This document shows positions 1-6,907 of a stretch of 18,099 bases of DNA, one piece after another; positions within the stretch are counted from its first letter, which is position 1; the number at the start of each line of letters is the position of its first letter. The DNA lies in the NCBI GenBank assembly GCA_030529405.1, contig JAUMWZ010000015.1, positions 1 through 18,099 of the forward strand, given 5' to 3'. The notes under the pieces are model-generated. The model saw nothing but the letters and a program-made list of their open reading frames with translations, was not told the origin of the DNA and ran no database searches. Position numbers and translations under genes: made by a program. This DNA comes from Bacteroides sp. GTDB lineage: Bacteria; Bacteroidota; Bacteroidia; Bacteroidales; Bacteroidaceae.

Positions 1-1
1 A

Positions 2-67
2 CTGTATATGGTCTATTTGTAAATTGTATATGGTTTATTTGTTGGCTATATACAGTTTGAATAAAGC
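2..67 (+). repeat. 22-nt repeat array, class A, three units
   Basis: Three head-to-tail 22-nt units at 2-23, 24-45 and 46-67. Each has a TATA-rich left half (CTGTATATGG or CTATATACAG) and a right half starting TCTA, TTTA or TTTG. The last base of that tetranucleotide falls at 15, 37 and 59, exactly 22 apart. The array ends only 8 nt before the ATG of the HAD phosphatase gene, so it forms all of the visible upstream region. It may continue left of the window. Confidence 0.8.
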
Positions 68-75
68 AGTATTTG

Positions 76-720
76 ATGAAAACAATAAGTAATAAAGAGA
101 TAAATCTTGAGAAGATAAGAAACATTGTCTTTGACTATGGCGGTGTGATTGTAGACCTTGATAGAGATAAGGTTGCAGCGCAGTTGTATGACCTTGGGAT
201 AAAGAATATAGAGGAAGTTCTTAGCAGTTATCATCAGAAAGGAGTGTTCGATTTGTTGGAGCGCGGAGTGATTAGCTCTGAACAGTTTAGAGATGAGATA
301 CGTTATCTATCTGGAACAGTTGCCACAAACGAACATATAGACAATATTTGGAAGAGCTTTCTTGTGGGAATAGACCGTAAGAAATTGGAAATTATATGCC
401 GATTGAAGCAAACTCACAACGTTTATCTTCTTAGCAACACCAATCCTATACATTGGGAATATTCGTGCAACGAACTGTTGGTGTGCGACGATGCTCGTGT
501 AGACGATATGTTTACTCATACTTATCGTTCGTATATGATTGGGCTGGCAAAACCAGACATCAAGGTGTATGAGTATATGGTTTCTCACTCGGGAATGGTG
601 CCAAGCGAAACACTGTTTATAGACGACTCGATGCTAAACTGTGAAGTGGCTGAAAAGCTGGGAATAAATTCTTTCTACACTAAAGATGGTAAAGACTGGC
701 TAAAACTGTTTGAAGAATAA
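76..720 (+). CDS. HAD-superfamily phosphatase, YihX-like
   Basis: A cytosolic haloacid-dehalogenase-fold hydrolase of 214 residues, probably acting on a small phosphorylated metabolite. E. coli YihX, which it resembles along its length, removes phosphate from alpha-D-glucose 1-phosphate. Motif I is VFDYGGVIVDLD, with the nucleophile Asp20 and glycine at the +2 position as in the YihX subgroup. Motif II is LLSNTN (118-123), motif III Lys159 in LAKPD, and motif IV the Asp183-Asp184 pair in FIDDS. The cap region is alpha-helical (about 30-100). I start at the ATG at 76 rather than the adjacent TTG at 73. There is no clear Shine-Dalgarno sequence, usual in Bacteroidetes. ribF follows after 18 nt on the same strand, so the two are probably cotranscribed. 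The substrate cannot be read from sequence; a flavin-related phosphatase role is only suggested by the neighbour. Confidence 0.88.
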   Translation: MKTISNKEINLEKIRNIVFDYGGVIVDLDRDKVAAQLYDLGIKNIEEVLSSYHQKGVFDLLERGVISSEQFRDEIRYLSGTVATNEHIDNIWKSFLVGIDRKKLEIICRLKQTHNVYLLSNTNPIHWEYSCNELLVCDDARVDDMFTHTYRSYMIGLAKPDIKVYEYMVSHSGMVPSETLFIDDSMLNCEVAEKLGINSFYTKDGKDWLKLFEE

Positions 721-738
721 ACAGACTACATAAACAAA

Positions 739-1674
739 ATGGAAATAATAACAATAGATAGCAACAAACCACAGCCCTGTGTGGCGGCAATAGGTTTCTT
801 TGACGGAGTTCACAACGGACATAAATATCTCATAGAACAAGTAAAAAAGAAAGCCAAAGAAAGCGGAATGAAGTCTGCTTTGATAACTTTTGCCGTACAC
901 CCACGCAAGATTTTCAAACCAAACGAGCCTATGCCTATGCTAAACACAAGGGCAGAAAGGCTCAATCTGCTTGACAAACAAGGGGTGGACTATTGCTTTC
1001 TGCTGAACTTCGATATGGAGTTGGCACGCAAAACAGCCAGAGAGTTTATGGAGAATGTTTTGTTTGCACAGTTCAATGTTAGAGCATTGGTAATAGGATA
1101 CGACCACAGGTTCGGACACAACCGTAATGAAGGATTTGAAGACTATGTGGAATATGGCAAGCAGATAGGTATAGAGGTCATCAAATCGGAGGAGTTCAGA
1201 CTTTCAAACGGTGAGGTTATGGACGAGCAAGTAAGCTCATCGAAGGCAAGAGAATATATCACTGAGGGCGATGTTGAGGCTGTTCATAACTTGTTAGGAT
1301 ATAGATATAGACTTAGCGGTGTGGTGGTTGATGGACACAAGATAGGTCGTCAGATAGGTTTCCCAACGGCAAACATAAAACCTGACTGCACAGACAAGAT
1401 CATACCTAAGGACGGTATATATGCAGTATGGGTTTATTTGCGTGGCAAAAGACTTCGTGGAATGCTAAGCATAGGAGTGCGCCCGACGTTGAACAACGGT
1501 TCAAACAAGTCGATAGAGGTGTATATACTCGATTTTGATGAACAAATATATGGCGAACATATAGAGGTGGAGTTTGTAAAGCGTACACGTGACGAGGAGA
1601 AATACGACAACCTGGATATGCTCGTAGAACAGTTGAAAAGAGATGTAGAGGAGGGTAGGAGAATACTAGTGTAG
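739..1674 (+). CDS. ribF: Bifunctional riboflavin kinase / FAD synthetase
   Basis: RibF phosphorylates riboflavin to FMN and then adenylates FMN to FAD, both with ATP, in the cytoplasm. The N-terminal nucleotidyltransferase domain (about 1-180) shows the GFFDGVHNGH motif (19-28), with the HxGH signature at 25-28, and a later SSSKAREYI segment. The C-terminal riboflavin kinase domain (about 185-305) shows DGHKIGRQIGFPTANI, with PTAN at 209-212, followed by GIYAVWVY and the RPTLN motif. At 311 residues it is a normal full-length bacterial RibF. It lies 18 nt after the HAD phosphatase gene and is probably read from the same transcript. A two-unit 22-nt repeat array follows the stop codon. Identification is secure from both domain signatures. 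Confidence 0.97.
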   Translation: MEIITIDSNKPQPCVAAIGFFDGVHNGHKYLIEQVKKKAKESGMKSALITFAVHPRKIFKPNEPMPMLNTRAERLNLLDKQGVDYCFLLNFDMELARKTAREFMENVLFAQFNVRALVIGYDHRFGHNRNEGFEDYVEYGKQIGIEVIKSEEFRLSNGEVMDEQVSSSKAREYITEGDVEAVHNLLGYRYRLSGVVVDGHKIGRQIGFPTANIKPDCTDKIIPKDGIYAVWVYLRGKRLRGMLSIGVRPTLNNGSNKSIEVYILDFDEQIYGEHIEVEFVKRTRDEEKYDNLDMLVEQLKRDVEEGRRILV

Positions 1675-1685
1675 GACTGACCTGC

Positions 1686-1701
1686 AAACTATATATAGTT
1701 T
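1686..1701. repeat. Perfect 16-bp palindrome at the start of a repeat array
   Basis: AAACTATA followed directly by TATAGTTT, a perfect inverted repeat without a spacer, 12 nt after the ribF stop. It overlaps the first class A unit (1689-1710). It is too AT-rich and lacks a T-run, so it is a poor intrinsic terminator. It could be a protein site or simply a product of the repeat's TATATA core. Confidence 0.6.
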
Positions 1702-1732
1702 AGATATTGACTGTATATGGTTTAGAAATAAA
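1689..1732 (+). repeat. 22-nt repeat array, class A, two units
   Basis: Units at 1689-1710 and 1711-1732, anchored by TTTA ending at 1702 and 1724 (22 apart). The first 35 nt match the array at 12134-12168 with a single difference. The array lies between ribF and the CPBP protease gene. The remaining spacer to 1819 shows no convincing promoter or terminator. Confidence 0.8.
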
Positions 1733-1819
1733 ATCGTTTGATGCGTCTACTAAGTTTCTTATAATCATCTTATTAACGTGTTATGTCCTTTGATTGAATC
1801 ATACTAAAAATACAAAGAT

Positions 1820-2575
1820 ATGCTTACTGTCTTAAAGCTACTTTTCATTGAGTTGGCAACACTTTTCGCCTCTGCTATTGTGGCAAATACCATAATTCTT
1901 ATTGTTGGTGCATCGGTTGGTGAACTTGACACAGCAACAAAAGATGCCATAAGTATAGCATCTCAATTTTTGTTTTCAGTGGGGTTTGTAGTCTATCTTG
2001 TATGTAATAAGTACGTGTCTTTTAATAGAGAAACGCTCAGGATTGGTGGGCTTAGACTGTTTCTGTTGTCGGCGGTAGGCTTTGTGGCTTTAATGTCTGC
2101 AATAGATGTGCTCGAATCTCGTGTTCTGCATTGGTTGCCAAACCTTTTAGAGGATATGGAGATGAACTGGGCTAATATCTTTGCAATGGTGGTGTATGCT
2201 CCTTTGCTTGAAGAAATAGTTTTCCGTGGGGCTTTTTTGAAGGCACTTTTGGAGGAATATAAGCCCAATAAGGCGATACTTATATCTGCTGTGATATTTT
2301 CTATAATACATATAAATCCAGCTCAACTAATACCTACCTTCGTAGCAGGTTTGTTGTTGGGCTGGATTTATTACAGAACAAAGAGTCTTTCTCTTTGTGT
2401 TATCCTTCATGCAATAAATAATATTGCCTATGTTGTGTTGTTTAAGATGACAGACGGTAATGGGTTTAATCGTGAATCGTTCCCGATTGTAGCTGATTTA
2501 GCTATACTTTTGCTGTCATTAGCAGTTATTTACTTTGCAACAAGGTTAATTTCCCGCCTTACATTTAAAGGCTAA
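1820..2575 (+). CDS. CPBP-family intramembrane metalloprotease (CAAX/Abi)
   Basis: A 251-residue polytopic membrane protein of the CPBP (CAAX protease and bacteriocin-processing) family. Several hydrophobic segments are visible: about 5-30, 45-62, 78-98, 115-130, 150-165, 168-186, 190-212 and 225-245. The three family motifs are intact: EEIVFR (Glu131, Glu132, Arg136), FSIIH (Phe160 to His164) and HAINN (His197 to Asn201). It is therefore probably an active glutamate-type intramembrane protease. Family roles include processing of prenylated proteins or peptides and self-immunity to bacteriocins. No bacteriocin gene is visible nearby, so the substrate here is unknown. Its last 30 nt overlap the end of convergent sufE. 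It is separated from ribF by a 145-nt spacer containing repeats and probably has its own promoter, which I could not identify. Confidence 0.9.
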   Translation: MLTVLKLLFIELATLFASAIVANTIILIVGASVGELDTATKDAISIASQFLFSVGFVVYLVCNKYVSFNRETLRIGGLRLFLLSAVGFVALMSAIDVLESRVLHWLPNLLEDMEMNWANIFAMVVYAPLLEEIVFRGAFLKALLEEYKPNKAILISAVIFSIIHINPAQLIPTFVAGLLLGWIYYRTKSLSLCVILHAINNIAYVVLFKMTDGNGFNRESFPIVADLAILLLSLAVIYFATRLISRLTFKG

Positions 2576-2971
2576 CGCATACATATTCATTTGCTTAATC
2601 ATAGCCACAAGTCCGTTGCTACGTGTAGGCGAAAGATGCTCTTTCAGTCCTATTTTTTCAATGAAATATAGATCTGCATTAAGAATCTCATCAGCCGTAT
2701 GACCTGACAACACTTTTATAAGAAGTGAAACTATGCCCTTAACTATAAGTGCATCGCTTTCAGCCTCAAAATATAGCTTGCCCTCTCTTTCTTCACAGTG
2801 CAACCAAACACGACTTTGGCAACCTTCTATAATATGTTGCTCGGTCTTATACTTTGCATCAATAGGAGATTGGTCATTACCAAGGTCAATGAGTAGTTGG
2901 TATTTGTCCATCCAATCATCAAAACTGTTGAACTCTTCTATTATCTCGTCTTGAATTTCGTTTATAGTCAT
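2546..2971 (-). CDS. sufE: SufE-family Fe-S cluster sulfur acceptor
   Basis: SufE accepts persulfide sulfur from the cysteine desulfurase SufS and stimulates Fe-S cluster assembly in the cytoplasm. The 141-residue protein has the normal family length. The acceptor cysteine sits in the signature EGCQSRVW (Cys51, the same position as in E. coli SufE); a second cysteine is at 59. The C-terminal GLVAMIKQM region is also family-typical. No sufS or sufBCD is in the window, so it acts away from its partner operon, which is common in Bacteroidetes. The 3' end overlaps the convergent CPBP gene by 30 nt. Upstream is a 22-nt repeat array and then the glutaminyl cyclase gene on the same strand. I saw no Bacteroidetes-type promoter directly upstream. 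Confidence 0.94.
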   Translation of the reverse strand: MTINEIQDEIIEEFNSFDDWMDKYQLLIDLGNDQSPIDAKYKTEQHIIEGCQSRVWLHCEEREGKLYFEAESDALIVKGIVSLLIKVLSGHTADEILNADLYFIEKIGLKEHLSPTRSNGLVAMIKQMNMYALAFKCKAGN

Positions 2972-2986
2972 ATCCTTTTTATGTTT

Positions 2987-3162
2987 TTGTTTCTTCTTGT
3001 ATATTAGCTTGTTTCTTCTTGTAAGGCTTCTTGCTTATCATTATATGTCAGCTTGTCTATTCTTATAAAACGTCTTGTATTTGCTTGTGTATCTATTTAT
3101 TTCTTATTATTAAATGCCTTATCTGTTTCTGTAAGACGCTTTATTTCTCCTTATATATTACC
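2987..3162 (+). repeat. 22-nt repeat array, class C, eight units, overlapping a stop codon
   Basis: Eight consecutive 22-nt units starting at 2987, 3009, 3031, 3053, 3075, 3097, 3119 and 3141. Each begins TTG or TTA on the + strand, and the first two share their first 14 nt. Many units have a second TTG/TTA ten bases in, as in TTGTAAGGC, which recalls TTTGTAAGTC of the class B array. The last unit is exactly the final seven codons plus stop of the glutaminyl cyclase gene: its leading TTA is the complement of that TAA. Units are diverged, but the register is perfect over 176 nt. Confidence 0.75.
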
Positions 3163-4127
3163 TCTAAAACAGTTTGTCCGACCGCCTTTAATGTACCCTT
3201 GTCAATGTGTTCCATATTATCGTTCACGGTGTGCCAAACGTCTGTGAAGTTTCCGCCTTCATTATATGGAATAATGTCAATGGTTTTTATCTGAGCAATC
3301 TTGTTTACAAACAAATGGTCGTCAGTAACACCACTGCCCGTGTCGTTAATGAATATTCTGTCGTAACCTAATCGCTTAGCCGCCTGCCATACTTTCTTGT
3401 TTACATCTTTAGCATACAATTCCGAGTAGCCTTCTCTATAAAAGACACTGCCTTTACCTCCAACCATGTCAAGCAATATACCAAAGCGAGCGTTGTAATT
3501 ATCAACGTGCGGATTTTTTGCCCAGTGTTGCGAACCAAGACACCAGCTTTCTTCTTTTCTATCTCCTTCGTGGTCGTTGTGTTCGCCATAGTCTTCAGCA
3601 TCAAAAAGTATGATGTCAATGCCAAGTTCAGTAGGTTGAGAGTGGAGTATTCTTGCTATTTCTATGAGAACACCTACTCCACTGCCCCCATCATTAGCAC
3701 CTATAACAGGAGTTCTTCTATTCTTGCTGTCAGGGTCATGGTCAGCCCAAGGACGAGTATCCCAGTGCGCAAACAAGGCTATTCTTTTCTTTTTCTCAGG
3801 TTGAAACGATGCAATTATGTTTCTTGCATTAAGTAGAGTGCCGTCATAGGCTGTCAGCTGCACCTTTTGGCTTACTACATTTGCGCCATGTTGAGAAAGC
3901 ACCTGTTCTAAATAGTTGCCACACTCCACGTGTGCCTTTGTGTTTGGCACTCTAGCCCCAAAGCTGACTTGCTTTTCAATATACTTGTACGCAGAGTCTG
4001 CATTGAATTGAGGAACATTTACTGATTTCTCTTCTTCCTTTACAACCTGTTTACTACTTCCACCGCTACACGATAGGAATGAGAAAAATACTGAACACAC
4101 TAATATTATATTGACACCTAATCTCAT
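3141..4127 (-). CDS. Lipoprotein glutaminyl-peptide cyclotransferase (M28-fold)
   Basis: A zinc enzyme of the M28 fold, here 328 residues. It probably converts N-terminal glutamine of exported proteins to pyroglutamate in the periplasm. The start at 4127 gives a lipoprotein signal (MRLGVNIILVCSV...) with lipobox FLSC and Cys20. The frame stays open to 4217, but the extra 30 residues would bury this signal. Motifs: AHWDTRPWADHD (120-130), GANDGGSG with likely zinc ligand Asp146, FDAEDYGE with Glu178 as probable general base and Asp179 as ligand, then TDDHLF and DVWHTVNDN with likely ligand His299. The WHT..DN.E segment fits glutaminyl cyclases better than aminopeptidases. In Porphyromonas gingivalis this type of enzyme is reported as essential because many exported proteins expose N-terminal Gln. 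A plain M28 aminopeptidase is the alternative. The gene is divergent from ptb. Confidence 0.82.
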   Translation of the reverse strand: MRLGVNIILVCSVFFSFLSCSGGSSKQVVKEEEKSVNVPQFNADSAYKYIEKQVSFGARVPNTKAHVECGNYLEQVLSQHGANVVSQKVQLTAYDGTLLNARNIIASFQPEKKKRIALFAHWDTRPWADHDPDSKNRRTPVIGANDGGSGVGVLIEIARILHSQPTELGIDIILFDAEDYGEHNDHEGDRKEESWCLGSQHWAKNPHVDNYNARFGILLDMVGGKGSVFYREGYSELYAKDVNKKVWQAAKRLGYDRIFINDTGSGVTDDHLFVNKIAQIKTIDIIPYNEGGNFTDVWHTVNDNMEHIDKGTLKAVGQTVLEVIYKEK

Positions 4128-4160
4128 AATTCTTTTTTCTGTATTGTTAATTACTAGCTC

Positions 4161-4193
4161 CAAAATTAGTTGTTTTGTAATTAAATTAAGCAA
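4161..4193 (-). promoter_or_regulatory. Candidate Bacteroidetes promoter for the glutaminyl cyclase gene
   Basis: Read on the minus strand, TAATTTTG (4168-4161) is a perfect TAnnTTTG -7 element. A TTG (4193-4191) lies 22 nt upstream, close to the usual 19-21 spacing. Transcription would start near 4154, leaving a leader of roughly 27 nt to the ATG at 4127. This also supports the shorter start over the one at 4217. Confidence 0.45.
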
Positions 4194-4294
4194 GAAACAA
4201 TACGAAATATAAGCCAACTAATAATGATTAAGCTCAGTTTGGTATTCACGTTATGTCAAAATGTTACTTTTCTGCCTTATTTTTTCATTAAATC

Positions 4295-4328
4295 TTTGTT
4301 TCAGTTTCGATATTATTTCTCATATTTG
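4295..4328 (+). promoter_or_regulatory. Weak candidate promoter for ptb-buk
   Basis: TTTG at 4295-4298 and CATATTTG at 4321-4328, one mismatch from TAnnTTTG, with a 22-nt gap. The leader to the ptb ATG at 4345 would be only about 10 nt. This is the best match in the 217-nt divergent spacer on this strand, but it is weak. Confidence 0.28.
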
Positions 4329-4344
4329 CTGAAAATCTAACATT

Positions 4345-5265
4345 ATGGAATCTATTAAAAACTTCTCACAACTAACAGAACATTTAAGTAAGCAAAGTAT
4401 AAAACTAAAGGTAGTAGTAGTATGTGCAAACGACTCGCATTCAGAGTATGCGATACACAGAGCCTTGAAAGAGGGCTTTGTTGAGTTTACACTAATCGGC
4501 GACTCAAACTTTTTGGAAAAGTTTCCTGCATTGAAAGCTTATTCAGACAATATTACTATGATACATGTTGATGACCCTGACGAGGCAGCACGTATGGCTG
4601 TGAAGTTTGTCAAAGAAGGAAAAGCAGACTTGCTGATGAAGGGCATCATCAATACTGATAATCTCCTAAGAGCAATACTAGATAAAGAGAACGGAATATT
4701 ACCACAGGGCAACTTGCTAACTCACCTTGCTGTGATAGAAATACCTACTTACCACAAACTACTGTTCTTCACAGATTCGGCGGTAATTCCGTATCCAACA
4801 CTGGAACAGAGAGTAACAATGATAAAGTATGCTATAAATGCTTGCAATAGTTTTGGTATAGAAAAACCGAAAGTTGCGCTTATAAATTTCACTGAGAAAA
4901 TCAATCCTAAGTTCCCAACTTCTATTGACTATGTTGAGATAGTAAAGATGTGTAATGAGGGAGTGTTTGGTAATGCAATCGTTGATGGACCACAAGACAC
5001 ACGTACAGCATGCGAGAAAGAGAGCGGTGATATTAAGGGCATATCTTCTCCTGTAGATGGTGATGCAGATGTTTTGATATTCCCTAACATCGAGGCTGCT
5101 AACACTTTCTATAAATCTGTTTCATTGTTTGCGAAAGCAGAAATGGCAGGCGTGTTGCAAGGCACTGTTTGTCCTGTTGTACTTACTTCACGAAGTGACA
5201 CTGGGTTGTCTAAATATTACAGTTTATGTATGGCTTGTCTGCAAGCATGTTCAAAGAAACTGTAA
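4345..5265 (+). CDS. ptb: Phosphate butyryltransferase
   Basis: Ptb converts butyryl-CoA and phosphate to butyryl-phosphate and CoA in the cytoplasm, the first step of the butyrate kinase route. The 306-residue protein matches the phosphate acetyl/butyryltransferase family in length and layout. Visible landmarks are an N-terminal Rossmann-like segment (KVVVVCANDSHSEYAIHRALKEG), the DLLMKGIINTD motif, a central LTHLAVIE stretch, VDGPQD and a C-terminal DVLIFPNIEAANTFYK, which is characteristic of the family. The adjacent butyrate kinase 89 nt downstream on the same strand fixes the ptb assignment over phosphotransacetylase. The spacer to buk is A-rich, with no terminator or promoter that I can see, so the two are probably cotranscribed. 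Branched-chain acyl-CoA could also be used. Confidence 0.93.
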   Translation: MESIKNFSQLTEHLSKQSIKLKVVVVCANDSHSEYAIHRALKEGFVEFTLIGDSNFLEKFPALKAYSDNITMIHVDDPDEAARMAVKFVKEGKADLLMKGIINTDNLLRAILDKENGILPQGNLLTHLAVIEIPTYHKLLFFTDSAVIPYPTLEQRVTMIKYAINACNSFGIEKPKVALINFTEKINPKFPTSIDYVEIVKMCNEGVFGNAIVDGPQDTRTACEKESGDIKGISSPVDGDADVLIFPNIEAANTFYKSVSLFAKAEMAGVLQGTVCPVVLTSRSDTGLSKYYSLCMACLQACSKKL

Positions 5266-5354
5266 GATAACGAACCACAAAAAACAAAAAGACTAAGAAA
5301 GACCACGATAAACACAAAATAAACTTTATAGAAAAACACCTTAAATCTAAAACT

Positions 5355-6419
5355 ATGAAAATCTTAGTAATCAATCCTGGTTCTACATCAACCAAAATTG
5401 CAGTATTCAATGATGAGAAGTCAGTATTTGTTAGTAGCATTCGTCACACAGTAGAGCAACTTTCTGTTTTTCCTACTATCATGTCGCAGTTTGATTTTAG
5501 GAAATCTCTTGTGCTTGAAGAGCTTAGAGTGAATAATATCTCTCTTGACTTCGATGCTATTATTGGTAGAGGCGGTTTGGTTAAGCCTATTAAAGGAGGA
5601 GTTTATGAAGTAAATGATGCAATGAAGAAAGACACTCTCAACGCAATGAAGTCTCATGCTTGTAATCTTGGAGGACTGATAGCTTCAGACTTATCAAGTA
5701 AAATTGAGGGTTGTAAGGCTTTTATTGCAGACCCTGCTGTTGTTGATGAGATGGAACCTATTGCTAAGATTACAGGCTCTCCACTTATGAATAAAGTATC
5801 TGTTTGGCATGCCTTAAATCAAAAGGCAATAGCTCGCAGATATGCTAAGGAACACGGCAAGAAATATGAAGAATTAAATCTTATTGTAGCACACTTAGGA
5901 GGTGGAATATCTGTAGCTGCTCATAGTATGGGTAGAGCCATTGATGTAAATAATGCTCTTGACGGCGAAGGTCCGTTCTCTCCTGAGAGAGCTGGTAGTT
6001 TGCCTTCTGGTCAGTTGGTTGAGCTTTGCTTCAGCGGTAAATATACTAAGGACGAAGTTAAGAAGATGTTGGTTGGCAATGCAGGACTTGCTGCTCATCT
6101 GGGAAGTACAGATGTTCAGAAGATTATACAAAAGATTGATTCCGAAGGCTTCCCTAAAGCCGTTGAGATTCTTAATGCTATGTCTTATAACATTGCTAAG
6201 TCTATCGGAGCTTTATCTACTGTGTTGAAGGGGAAGGTAGATGCTATACTTCTAACTGGTGGTATTGCTTACAATAAGTTCGTAACAGATGAAGTGATAA
6301 ATAGAGTTTCTTTCATCGCACCTGTTCATATCTATCCGGGAGAAGATGAAATGGAGGCTTTGGCACTTAATGCACTTTACGCCTTAAATGGCGAGGTTGA
6401 AGTGATAAAGTATGAATAA
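5355..6419 (+). CDS. buk: Butyrate kinase
   Basis: Buk transfers phosphate from butyryl-phosphate to ADP, giving butyrate and ATP by substrate-level phosphorylation. The 354-residue ASKHA-fold protein has the phosphate-1 motif NPGSTSTKIAVF (7-18), the GRGGLVKPI.GG.Y segment, VAHLGGGISVAAH, then IDVNNALDGEGPFSPERAG and the adenosine-binding LLTGGIAYNK near residue 300. These are specific to the butyrate kinase branch of the acetokinase family, and the preceding ptb confirms it. The length is normal. The start ATG follows an A-rich spacer without a Shine-Dalgarno sequence. A hairpin at 6485-6525 ends the transcript. Isobutyrate or other branched acids may be alternative substrates. Confidence 0.96.
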   Translation: MKILVINPGSTSTKIAVFNDEKSVFVSSIRHTVEQLSVFPTIMSQFDFRKSLVLEELRVNNISLDFDAIIGRGGLVKPIKGGVYEVNDAMKKDTLNAMKSHACNLGGLIASDLSSKIEGCKAFIADPAVVDEMEPIAKITGSPLMNKVSVWHALNQKAIARRYAKEHGKKYEELNLIVAHLGGGISVAAHSMGRAIDVNNALDGEGPFSPERAGSLPSGQLVELCFSGKYTKDEVKKMLVGNAGLAAHLGSTDVQKIIQKIDSEGFPKAVEILNAMSYNIAKSIGALSTVLKGKVDAILLTGGIAYNKFVTDEVINRVSFIAPVHIYPGEDEMEALALNALYALNGEVEVIKYE

Positions 6420-6484
6420 GTTACGAGGCAGGGATATAAGATTGTAATAGAAAAGCATAACAAACTTTTTTAGGAATATAAATT

Positions 6485-6525
6485 GTTGAGGCGTGAGTCT
6501 GTATTAAGACTTGCGCCTTAATTTT
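6485..6525 (+). terminator. Intrinsic terminator after buk
   Basis: A 10-bp stem, GGCGTGAGTC (6490-6499) with GACTTGCGCC (6508-6517), containing two G-T wobbles and an 8-nt loop. AT and G-T pairs extend it on both sides, and it is followed by TTAATTTTA. It sits 70 nt after the buk stop. Confidence 0.7.
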
Positions 6526-6628
6526 ATCTTGTCCTCTTTGTTGTAGACAGCTTTAATATTCGACTGTAAGAATGTGCCTATATTCTCTTTATCGTTTTTG
6601 CGTTGTGTGTGAATACCCTTTCTACAGA

Positions 6629-6760
6629 CGATGTTTACTTTGCAAGTCAGATATACTTACTTTTGTTTTAGTTTATATATAACTGAGTTTTAATTTATAT
6701 ACAGTTTGCAAGTAGACTGTTTTTACTTTGTATTTGTCAGTATATCAGCTTATTTGTGTG
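6629..6760 (+). repeat. 22-nt repeat array, class A, about six units
   Basis: Units at 6629, 6651, 6673, 6695, 6717 and 6739. The clearest are the first, third-last and second-last: TTTGCAAGTCAG from 6639, TTTGCAAGTAGACTGT from 6705 and CTTTGTATTTGTC from 6726. TTTG ends at 6642, 6708 and 6730, spaced 66 and 22 nt. The second and third units are diverged. The array lies between two terminators, so it is probably not in any abundant transcript. Confidence 0.7.
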
Positions 6761-6811
6761 ATGATATGTGCTCCTATGACTTTTGTCTTTCATTCTTTAT
6801 TCTAATAAAGC

Positions 6812-6853
6812 AATCACCGCCCAAAAGTAAAACATATTACTTGAGCGGTGATT
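6812..6853 (-). terminator. Bidirectional-looking hairpin terminator for gcvP
   Basis: AATCACCGC (6812-6820) pairs perfectly with GCGGTGATT (6845-6853). Inside the loop a second 6-bp stem, AAGTAA with TTACTT (6825-6830 / 6837-6842), extends the hairpin. T-rich tracts lie on both sides, so it can stop transcription from either direction. It is about 55 nt after the gcvP stop. Confidence 0.7.
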
Positions 6854-6907
6854 TATTCTTTTAGTAACCTATGTATTATATAGGGGCTTGTTTATTTACG
6901 TTTTTGC

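Larger units (their letters stand above)
6420..6907. other. 488-nt convergent intergenic region
   Basis: This gene-free stretch lies between the 3' ends of buk (+) and gcvP (-). It holds a hairpin terminator after buk (6485-6525), a six-unit 22-nt repeat array (6629-6760) and a hairpin terminator for gcvP (6812-6853). The piece 6530-6628 shows no open frame of interest, no tRNA-like fold and no known RNA motif that I can recognise. Confidence 0.7.

Noticed and set aside
566..590. TATATGGTTT inside the HAD gene as another repeat unit
   Set aside because: Only about ten bases match, the surrounding 22-nt unit does not, and it encodes conserved protein sequence.
4128..4217. 30-residue N-terminal extension of the glutaminyl cyclase
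   Set aside because: It would bury a clear lipoprotein signal, and a TAnnTTTG element lies within this stretch.
5266..5354. A-rich ptb-buk spacer as an inverted-orientation repeat array
   Set aside because: It can be cut into 22-nt pieces ending in AC, but the pieces share little sequence with each other or with the other arrays; simple A-richness explains it.
6420..6907. tRNA or small RNA gene in the large convergent spacer
   Set aside because: No cloverleaf, T-loop-like GTTC motif or other known RNA signature could be recognised; terminators and repeats account for most of it.
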